Assembly: GCF_905220415.1 (NCBI RefSeq)
Contig: NC_059541.1
Coordinates: 9,870,501 to 9,934,500, forward strand
Length of the DNA stretch: 64,000 bases
Direction of reading: 5' to 3'
Source of the DNA: Colias croceus
Lineage: Eukaryota; Arthropoda; Insecta; Lepidoptera; Pieridae
Part shown: positions 45,941 through 55,023 of the stretch, piece after piece
Numbering within the stretch: the first letter of the stretch is position 1
Layout: each line of letters starts with the position of its first letter
Made by a program: the position numbers and the translations under genes
The notes under the pieces: model-generated
The model's database searches: none
Seen by the model: the letters and a program-made list of their open reading frames with translations, nothing else
Told to the model about the DNA's origin: nothing

Positions 45941-46175
45941 TTTTTTTTTTTTATTCTAATTTAATTTAGGGACTTTGAGTCAGTAATGACTATGTCAGTC
46001 CCATAGTATATGCACAAAGTTTAACTTAACTAGCCTACTAATATCCGTCGTGTGAATATGTAGACCATCCTAGCCGCCTCCGTATTAGGTGCGGATAAAA
46101 TGGTCTGGAACATACCCACATCGGTCGGACACACATTAAATTTCCTATATAATTCTTGCCTCATAGGTGCAGTCC
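45941..46175 (-). mobile_element. 5'-truncated LINE 3' end with 11-bp target duplication
   Basis: GAATGTGAATA occurs at 45930-45940 and 46176-46186 as a target duplication. Just inside the left copy is a T-run, i.e. a poly(A) tail on the minus strand. Read on that strand the insert encodes RQELYRKFNVCPTDVGMFQT, then LSAPNTEAARMVYIFTRRIL and a stop, followed by about 75 bases of 3' UTR and the A-run. Poly(A), target duplication and a truncated C-terminal reading frame are the marks of LINE retrotransposition. The clade cannot be named from this piece; a processed host transcript is less likely but possible. Confidence 0.75.
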
Positions 46176-46441
46176 GAATGTGAATAATTAAAACCAGTTA
46201 AAACAATAATAATGCAATATTAGCATCAACTCTCCGAAAGCTGGTTTTAGTTTAAGATGCATTGTTTATTTAAACTACAGTAAGCAGGAAACTTGGCTAA
46301 CGTTTCAAAAGAGCAAACGTACTGTAAGTAAAACTTAGTTGTGGTGTCATATTGATTTTCCTTCTACGAGCGTGCTTTTAATAAGCTAATGTAATGCCAA
46401 ATGACAAAAATGAGAAATAAAGATGAGATGTAGGTAATTAA

Positions 46442-46633
46442 CCCTACAGTAGTCGCGTGGTCTATACGTGTAATACAGTGATACAAAATTGCAAATTTCT
46501 AGTGCCATGCAAGTGCCATGCAACTGCCATGCAAGTGCCATGCAAGTGCCATGCAAATGCTTGTTTTAAAAATGGTGTACAAGGGTACACGTGACCTCAC
46601 ACGTTACTTTTAGATACTCGACTACTGTAGTGT
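46442..46633. mobile_element. 192-bp TTAA-flanked MITE with internal minisatellite
   Basis: The ends CCCTACAGTAGTCG and CGACTACTGTAGTG are inverted with one mismatch and flanked by TTAA on each side (46438-46441 and 46634-46637). This indicates piggyBac-type insertion by a family different from the others in the window. Inside is an 11-bp minisatellite. No coding capacity. Confidence 0.85.
46500..46560 (+). repeat. 11-bp minisatellite, unit AAGTGCCATGC
   Basis: Five consecutive units of AAGTGCCATGC with one or two base changes, ending in AAATGC. It lies inside the TTAA-flanked MITE. Confidence 0.85.
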
Positions 46634-46637
46634 TAAG

Positions 46638-47497
46638 AAGGTGTTATGAACTTCAAAACATTATTTTCGAGGAATAAATAAGTTTCGAATCATGTGCTAT
46701 TTTAACTAATCACTATTTTTTGCGTAAAATGACAGTGATAGTAGAATGATAATAATCAATTAGAATATTCTATTGTAATTGAGATGTATGAATTATACCC
46801 AATATATCCAATTGAATTATACCTAATAGTTGGACCAAAACAGTGATTATGATTTAGCCGATATACATGACATACATTTTAAAGGTCATATCTGTTGATT
46901 AAAACTTCTCTCAATGATGATTATAAGTTTCAAATTATCTTGTATAATAACTAAATAAATCTTACATTCTCATACTAATCAATTAACCCGCCGCACATAC
47001 ATTTTAAGACATCGATACAAAACATTTTCATTATCATCACGTTTTCAATATCTCAACATATCATTCGCTTCATAAATTCCATTCCTTGAGTAATAGAGTC
47101 GCCCACGTGTCAGGATTGTCGACAGCATACATTATGATACACGAACATACAGTAGATACAAATATTTCCTTGATAGAAACAACCTTCTTATCACGTTGGG
47201 ATAAAGATCAATATCGCGTGCCTCGCCCGCAGTCGAATGTGGTCAGATGTAAGATTCATAGAGATGTGGAATCGTAACGTAATACTGTGTTTGTTATCAG
47301 AACTATAGCTATACAAGCCGTGCCAGCTTTTGAGATATGAGTTATATTTTTTCTTGTTTTGGCCATTTTCACTATTACAAAGGAGTAGGTATTTAAGAGC
47401 AAGGTACCTACTATAAATACCTTTTGTTCCATTATAATATATTCTTGTGTATTCAGATATTAGAATGTCCTGGTTATTTAAGACCATATATTATGTA
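46638..47497. other. AT-rich stretch, nothing recognised
   Basis: The 98-codon frame at 47191-47487 (minus) partly overlaps the start of a repeat and shows no domain. No other signal. Confidence 0.35.
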
Positions 47498-47678
47498 CTA
47501 GCTGCGCTCCGCGGTTTCACCCGCGTGACTCCGCTCCTGTTGATCTTAGCGTGATGATATATTATAGCCTTCCTCGATGAATGGGCTATCTAAAACTGAA
47601 AGAATTTTTCAAATCGGACCAGTAGTAGTTCCGCGTTCAAACAAACAAACTCTTCAGCTATATAATATAGTATAGATA
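47498..47678 (+). repeat. SINE-like lepidopteran repeat, 'CTAGCTGCGCTCCGCGG' family
   Basis: It starts ACTAGCTGCGCTCCGCGGTT, contains CTCCTGTTGATCTTAGCGTG, GCCTTCCTCGATGAATGGGC and a CAAA run, and ends TATAATATAGTATAGAT. Same family as 12476 (inverted), 17221 and 58001. Confidence 0.75.
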
Positions 47679-47974
47679 ACTGTTATTATTACAGCATAGA
47701 TAATTGCAATTATTACCAAGCATTACATGGAAAATTGTATTCTTATAGTGTATTATATTTATCGTTTTATGAGCACTAGTGTCAGACTTAGATACGAAAG
47801 TTAATTTAGGTTAGAACTTTTAGTGCCTTACTCTTAGCTCCTTATTTCTAGACGTGGTGTGTGTTGTCTCTATGAAACTTCCCACATTGTTCATTGAATA
47901 CTTGAAACATTTTACGTTTAGAAAACAAACAATAATAATCAATGTAAATATTGAGGAAATAGTAAAAAAAACGA

Positions 47975-48142
47975 CTGGTGGCTCTCGGGGACTGCCGCGG
48001 TAAAGCTATTGCATGCTATGCCTTCAAGCCACACCTCCGTGCCTGTCGGAGTGGGGAGCATGAGGTTTTGTCGTTATACGGAATTTCTCCATTCGGTCCC
48101 CGCGCTCATGACCCGCGAAAGAAGCTATGCAATAGCTTAAAA
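47975..48142 (+). repeat. GC-rich dispersed repeat with AAGCTATTGCAT inverted ends
   Basis: This GC-rich block contrasts sharply with its AT-rich flanks. Near its left side is AAGCTATTGCAT (48003) and at its right end ATGCAATAGCTT (48127), a perfect 12-bp inverted pair. Internal words CCACACCTCCGTGCC, CGGAGTGGGGAGC and CCGCGCTCATGACCCGCG look like a repeat I know as widespread in Lepidoptera, possibly the Lep1-type non-autonomous Helitrons; that identification is from memory and unverified. The 68-codon frame through it is not thought to be coding. Confidence 0.5.
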
Positions 48143-48157
48143 AAATATATTAACAGG

Positions 48158-48470
48158 AATTTAATCTCTTCCTCTACAAAATAATAACAACATTACAAGA
48201 AACTGTTGCCATCAAATTGTCCTTCACAGATTTGCATCAACATTGCGCATTTCATAAAAAAACATTCCATATTAATATGAACTTTGGATATTGAGTAAAT
48301 AGCATAAAACGATTTTTATATTAAAAAGTTTATAATTTATAACAATTTAATCTCATCTTCTACAAAATATCAATAAAGAGCAGAAGGAACAGTTATCATT
48401 AAATTGTCCATAACAAATTTACATCACCATTGCGTATTTCATCCAAAAAACACGTCACCATATTATGAGC
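48158..48470 (+). repeat. Diverged tandem duplication, unit about 186 bp
   Basis: TTTAATCTCTTCCTCTACAA at 48160 recurs as TTTAATCTCATCTTCTACAA at 48346. The following words also recur in order: ATCAAATTGTCC / ATTAAATTGTCC, ATCAACATTGCGCATTTCAT / ATCACCATTGCGTATTTCAT. The copies are perhaps 75 percent identical. Function unknown. Confidence 0.65.
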
Positions 48471-48900
48471 TTACATCGTTTCTGTATTTCACCCGCGTCC
48501 TCGGAATCTAATTACCGCCTCACTTGTTTTATATTTTTAGCTACATCGATGCGAAACTCAATTTCACTAACCGTGTTCCAATGTCTATTGTCCGATACGT
48601 AACGCTTAAACACTGTCAATTCGATGAAAAATGTTTTCACTGAAAGTGTCATGGGCGTGTGGCCGAATATTTTTGAGGGTATGAAGTGACTTTCGTGTTT
48701 TCGCTTTTATATAAAAAGATGAATATTTATTAATGGAGATAATGGTTTATTCAGGTGTATTCACTTATTTATGATTATATTTACGAAGTATCTATTCATA
48801 TGTGATTTAAAAATAACACATAAAATAACAAGCAAGGTCAAATAAACGCTAGGTATAATTATGACTACAACATTTATATTTATATTTACATTCATCATCT

Positions 48901-49090
48901 TCACTACATAGTATAAAACAAAGTCGCTTTCTCTGTCCCTATGTCCCTTTGTATGCTTAAATCTTTAAAACTACGCAACGGACTTTGATGGTTTTTTTTT
49001 AATAGATAGAGTAATTCAAGAGGAAGGTTTTAGTATACAATTTATTAGGTTTTAGACAAAGTGGGCGAAGCCGAGGGCGGTAAGCTAGTA
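48901..49090 (-). repeat. SINE-like repeat, 'CTAGCTTACCGCCC' family, copy 2
   Basis: Plus-strand CACTACATAGTATAAAACAA at the left and GCGGTAAGCTAGTA at the right are the inverse of the copy at 44053. Interior words also match (AAGTCGCTTTCTCTGTCCCT). A short T-run has expanded in the middle. Confidence 0.8.
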
Positions 49091-50264
49091 TTATCTAAAT
49101 AAATCCTCCTTCTTCAAACAAAAAACATGCAAATGTCTCTATAATATATCAAAATAAGATTTTGAACACAAAAACTATTAGAAGTAAATTAGAACTAACA
49201 TATTGAAATACAATTTAATCTATCTGTCACGATATTACAAAACACTACTCAATAAACTCTACAATCCATAACTCCATCTAGAACCTATAACCTAACAAAA
49301 CAAACTGTCATACATTATTCTAAAACGGCTTAAGTTTATTACAGCAGCGGGATGAAACAAAGATAAGTTAGCAATCCCGTACTAGGCTGGAGTTATCCAA
49401 TGTATTTCGGGGATTCCCGTCAAATTCCCCGCTTCGATAATGATTCCTTTATTGTATCCAACGGCCTAGAGCTCAGAGCTCAACATTCTTGATTATATTA
49501 GCCCTAAAAGAAACATTGCGGTTGCGTTGAGTCCAATTTATTGAATGGCTTCATAGAATCTATTCTGCGTTATCTCTGTAGTAATAGTAGGTAATTGCTT
49601 TGTGATTTCCTGATATAAAAGGCTCATTGTCTTTTGTGCGGATTATTTGTGCATCATTGTGATTTGTGCAGCAGTTTTATGATTTTGATTATACGTCATA
49701 TATTTTTGATGACTATAGGATGAATGAGTGAATTTAGTAAAATATTGCAGCTAAAAAAACGCTGAAAATTTAACATAGAATTTAAATCAATAATAGCCTA
49801 ATCGGAGTTACCCTTATAATGTCCCCATTAGATTAATATTAACTTTTTCTGAAAAATAAACTCTTTACTAACTCGATTTTATAACTTTAAGGTTCAAAAA
49901 AAATTCTACTCCTATCGTTCACTACTGCAAGTCCATAACAACTTCAATATAATTTTTAACTTAGTTAAAGTTCTCTAAAGCAGAATTTCACCAAAACACG
50001 TTTCACTTAACAAAGTTAACATTAATAATGCCTAGTAAAGACCACAACATGACATTTTCGCGTTTAAAATATTACGTGGTCTCCATTGTGGGTTCACCTG
50101 AAGTGTACCGAGATAATTATAAACCTGTTATTAATAAATTCTGATGGATTTTGGTCAAGGATATTTAGTTCCAACAAGATTTCCGGGAAAGCATACTAAA
50201 ATGTGGATTTGCAAGGGTTTTACGTTTCTATACCATAATAAATGCATCCAATTTTAGTTTAAAT
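49091..50264. other. AT-rich stretch, nothing recognised
   Basis: No coding, RNA or element signal seen. Confidence 0.4.
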
Positions 50265-50277
50265 AATAGAGAGAATA

Positions 50278-50615
50278 AATTATTGAGCAGTGGTGGCTCA
50301 GTGAGCAGTGGTGGCTCAGTGGTGAGACCTCGGACTTCGAATCGATAAGTCCGTGGTTCGAGACCAGGCGAGCGCGCAGGAAATAAATTGATTTTTCAAT
50401 TTATCTGCGCATGTTGTAACATCACCACTGCTCGAACGGTGAAGGAAAACATCGTGAGGAAACCGACATGTCGAAGAATTAAAAAGTTCGACGACATGTG
50501 TCATCCGCCAACCCGCACTTGGCCAGCGTGGTGGATTATGGCCTGTACCCTCATAGGAGGCCCGTGTCCCAGCAGTGGGAACGTATATGGGCTGATGATG
50601 ATGATGATGATGATG
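50278..50615 (+). mobile_element. tRNA-derived SINE with perfect 13-bp target duplication
   Basis: AATAGAGAGAATA flanks the insert at 50265-50277 and 50616-50628. The head has TGGCTCAGTGGT (box A) and GGTTCGAGACC (box B-like) around CGGACTTCGAAT, which resembles a tRNA-Arg anticodon arm. The body holds CATCGTGAGGAAACCGACAT and GGCCTGTACCCTCATAGGAG, and the tail is a (TGA)n run. The first 18 bases of the head (GAGCAGTGGTGGCTCAGT) are present twice in tandem, 50285-50302 and 50303-50320, so box A is doubled. The perfect duplication suggests a recent insertion. The 3' half recurs at 19467. Confidence 0.9.
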
Positions 50616-50628
50616 AATAGAGAGAATA

Positions 50629-53289
50629 TATGAGTATCTATTTAATTATTTATACTACAAAGGGGTACTACTTAACGACTATGTGTAAATACAAACGTCC
50701 TTTATCAAAGTCATGTTGTTACATACATAATATGTGATCTTGCGTTTTAGAGTTCACTGCACGGTCCCAAGCCTCGTAGGTAAGGCCATAAATCATAATC
50801 TATCACGCCTTCTAAAAAGTAACTGAATGATAAATCGAAAAAATAGTTCCATTTATTTGCTGAATTACATCACATACACCGAGCTTTCTACACTACATAG
50901 TACTATAACCCAACACATTTAAAAGCCATTCATTTTGAACGCTCAATATCAGAAGAAAGGGCGTTTTGTAAAACGGATTGGAAAGTGGCGGAACCTCAGT
51001 AGCAATTTGGAGCCACGTGAAATAAAAGAAGGAGTTTGGTCGGACCGCTTGTAATTAGATTCCCACACTTTGTTCGGGAGATAAAAGTCACTGCTCCCTG
51101 CACAAACGTCCTCTGTTTTGTCAACGTGAGACATTTGAGTCCCGTAAAGTCGTGAACAAATTGTCCATGGTAATTTTGTCACATGGAAAGAGGAAGGTGA
51201 AGTTTTTGAATGAAGAGAATGTGGATGTATAATAATATTATAGACACAGTTTAGGCGTTTTCAAGATGTATTGTCAAATAATATCAACAAATAAATGCAG
51301 GAAGGGCAATGCTACGAAATAACAAATAACATTACAATGATTTTAATCTGAGATTTCAGTCATTTTGTATCTAAACATTAAAACCTACTTAAAATATCTA
51401 TTTCAGGCTTATCATATAAATATTCAGATCAAGTTTACTGGAAATTGAATTTATGCCTACACGCCTTTTTGTCACATTATAAGGTAAAATAGCGAAAATA
51501 AACCATTTATTACTTAAGTGAGTATTCAAAAGCGAAGTCTCAAGTGCCTTGCCGCATCAAAAATAAGCTTTCGGGGACAAAAAGTGGATTTATAATTGGC
51601 CTGAAAAATTATCCTTCACTCTTCTCTTAATGCACTGTCGAGAAACTGTGAATAATTGCTCCAACGTAGCCCACCTAATTGCTTACTTCGAATTATCTTT
51701 AACGTTCTGCGGCTAGAAAGGAAATAATTTCGCTCGGATAGAATTAGATTTATATAATTATGAATGGACTTCTACGTTTTGCATTTGAATTAATGAATTT
51801 TAAATTTAAATAGTTATTCTAAATAGAAATAATTTGTTTTTATGACTCATAGAAATGGGACGATATTTTTCTAATAAATGAATTACAAAACTATATTTAA
51901 TCTTAATCTGAATAAAATTTCTATATTCATCAGAATTTGGCCAATTGGTGTACTTATTAATAAATATTGACACACTGACACTATTAAAAAAATGCAACTA
52001 ATAAAATAACTTTGCGTATGCGTTTCAAACAACGGTTTCAAATCGACTGGAGAAACCAGCTGTCAAATATAGTAGAGTCACAAAAGTTAACTAATTAGTT
52101 ATATAATATATAGAATTATATTCTATATAATTATATAGAATATAATTCCTACATAACAATGTTTGAAGTGTGTGTATACAGTGATTTACATAAATATATA
52201 ATGTTCCACTTATATTTTATTGTAACATGTCGTATTTTCGTTTAAGTCATTTGGATGTTTACCTGGACGAGAAAACAACAGCAACGAAAGCCAGTCGATA
52301 TAAATCAATGCTAATCTTGTTTGCTTTGAATTGCTGTTTATATAACTTCTATTTTTGTAGTGGAGGAAAAACAAGCAGACGGAAACTTGGTATTAATCGA
52401 AGAACTTGATAAACTACTGCGATTGTTATATCGAAATAGCGTCATTAGATTAACTGGTATTTTTCTGTGAACGGCAAGAAGCGATACATATTGTATATTC
52501 TTTAAGGGGTTTTACTAATTAACATGAAAAACTATTTCACTAACTTACCGTGCTGTCTTTGCTCACGAGTCCTTTAGCGAGCTATCGACGATCTAATAGC
52601 ACAGATATACTAATTATTAGATATTGTATATCGTTTTTTTTTGTCAAAATATTTTTCTGTGTATTCAAATTGATTAGATATCTTCATTTAGTTCTATGGC
52701 TTTGACTTAAAAACGTATTGGATATACAAAGCAACTTCTGTATTTATAAATTATAATTTTATAGATCCACGAAGCATTATTTCTCTTTTACCGCCAAAAA
52801 GGTCACGCAAAAACCCTCTAAAATAGTAACTCAAATAAAAGACAAAAAGTAACCGTGCATCTATAAAACCCATTTTTCAATATCATAAAATACTTTTTAA
52901 AAGATTAACATCGCAAGAAGAAACTAAATTCTAATAAATCCAACAAGACTGAGTACACGCAAAATGAACATTAATTTCGTAAAAAAGTTTTATTCCGTAT
53001 TACGTTTAGACTAAAGGAAAATTAGCAATCTAGACAGTGAAAAAGTAATCTTTTATTTAGAATCGGACACGCAGTACGGGCTTGTACATCTGAAAAGAAA
53101 AAATATTACCTTATAAGTAATTAGCTATTTCACTTTTCATGAAATAAACAAAGTAGACATCTACAAACTTAATTATTCATGGCGGATTTTATTTCTTTCA
53201 GTTGTAATATTAATGTAGCTTATTTTGACAATTTTCACTGTAAATGTACGGGATATACATAATTTATTCCGTCATATACTGTATCATGG
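50629..53289. other. AT-rich stretch with one perfect palindrome
   Basis: No gene recognised. It contains the 36-bp palindrome at 52113-52148. The short frames at 50949 and 52227 show no domain. Confidence 0.4.
52113..52148. repeat. Perfect 36-bp AT-rich palindrome
   Basis: GAATTATATTCTATATAA is followed directly by its own reverse complement, with no spacer and no mismatch. Confidence 0.95.
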
Positions 53290-53455
53290 TTGTGTGACCT
53301 TGTGTCTTTTTTATTGTAGATAGGGAAGCGCTTGACCACAGTCTGCCTGATGGAAAGCTAAGGTGTGTTCTAAGATGGTACGCTTCCCTAGTAGGTTCAC
53401 TCTTCGCTTGAAATTGTATAAGTATTGTACTCATGGAGGAACACAGATTCAATAA
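53290..53455. repeat. Possible dispersed-repeat fragment
   Basis: The segment GATAGGGAAGCGCTTGACC to GCCTGATGGAAAGCTAAGG and ACGCTTCCCTAGTAGGTTC resembles a repeat I associate with lepidopteran genomes. Read on the minus strand it gives a 62-codon open frame (RTHLSFPSGRLWSSASLSTI) that appears to be translated repeat. Ends and family are unknown. Confidence 0.4.
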
Positions 53456-54800
53456 TCATGTATGTGAATAAAAACCCTGCCTGACCAACAAAGAAAATAT
53501 ATTAAAGCGAAAATTTAAAATAGAAATTTTTTCCTAAATCCTCCTTGAGCTAATCATTTGGCCGTTATTGCAAGATACCTTACCTCATAGTAATTTTTAA
53601 ACTTAGACAAACATATAAAAATGTACTTCACAACACACTTCGTAAACAAACACAGAGCTATACACAATTTAATGATTTCTATATTTACGTATTTATATAC
53701 CTCAGAGTATACGCCGACCCTAATACAAAACACATTAATAATAAATCTCGGTAAATACAATAAAGCCCTTTCCTACTTTCAAGTATAATATTCCTTCGAA
53801 GGGACAGCTTTAATACCTTCTCGTAAACTATACATCTTGTAACAGACTATTTTATTATTCATTACTACTATGAAAGGTTCTGATAAACCTTTGTAACTTT
53901 ATAAGAAACTGACAACAGTTGCAATATTATAGTAATAAGGATTTTTTTTTTATCTTGCAATAAAACACGCGATTTTTTAAGACATTAAATTAATGTTAAA
54001 TACTGTAAAAGCTAATTGACTTATTAGGCAATGCGAAATGTTCTTGAATATTCCTTTTTTTTCTGAATAATTTTCACGCAAATGAGATAACATTATATTA
54101 GTTTTACCTATAACATCGAACCAAAAGTCAATCTATTTTTAGAATGGATTTTCTCCACAATGTATTAATTGCGACATTTTCAAAGAGCTTTCTCACTAAT
54201 CTTCCTCAATACTTATAAAAACAACAAATGAAGGACACCATTATTTGTAAATCAAATACAACGCAGTATTTACAAGAACAACCTACGGAAAATGTTCGCC
54301 AAGATCCAAATAATTTATAAGATCAAACTTGATGACGGGTATCTGACGGGTAATTATCTCAATGAAAACAAACTTCACGAGTACTAAAACGCATCTCAAG
54401 AACAAGAAGAAACCATAAAACTACGGTATCACAGCATCTCGATAGATAAGGTAACTTTGAAAAAACCACTACCCTCGGTGTTCCAGAGTTTTGGACCAAA
54501 GGTATAAATTTGGCTGTTATCAGTTCGTACGAAACTTTGCTATCTACCCACTGCTTGTTTTACGACCCTGGAACATTGCGTAAATTGAAAATGTATAGAA
54601 AAGTCAGTGACGTCCTAACTTGAATAAATATTATTTCGTAGCTCGTGCAGACCGCAATTCCAATAAATCAACGCCATGCGAACTATAAAATCGGCTGCTT
54701 TTAGAAAAATATTTAGTTTAACATTAGATTTCTCCAATGCGTATCTAAATGTACTTTGAAAACTAGATCTATTAGAATATTATTTACCTAAGTTCATAGT
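53456..54800. other. AT-rich stretch, nothing recognised
   Basis: A TATAAAT and a TCAGT word at about 54507-54529 are too closely spaced for an ordinary core promoter. No coding signal. Confidence 0.35.
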
Positions 54801-55023
54801 CCTACTAATATTATAAATGCGAAAGTTTGTAAGGATGCGTGTGTGTGTTTGTTAATCTTTCACGCAAATACACGTGATGTTACACGCAATGTAATTTAGC
54901 ACACATATAGAGGGTATCTTGGATCAACACATAGGATAGGTTTCATCCCAGAAATCCCACGGGAACGAGAACTATTCGGGTTTTTCTTTCAAAACGCGGG
55001 TGAAGCCGCGGGCGGAAAGCTAG
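54801..55023 (-). repeat. Lepidopteran repeat, 'CTAGCTTTCCGCCCGCGG' family
   Basis: Plus-strand start CCTACTAATATTATAAATGC and end GCCGCGGGCGGAAAGCTAGT. Interior words (AGGATAGGTTTCATCCC, CACGGGAACGAGAACTATTC) match 15571-15806 closely. Non-coding. Confidence 0.8.

Noticed and set aside
50300..50370. tRNA-Arg gene
   Set aside because: The box A and box B-like words belong to the head of a SINE with a 13-bp target duplication; the cloverleaf is incomplete.
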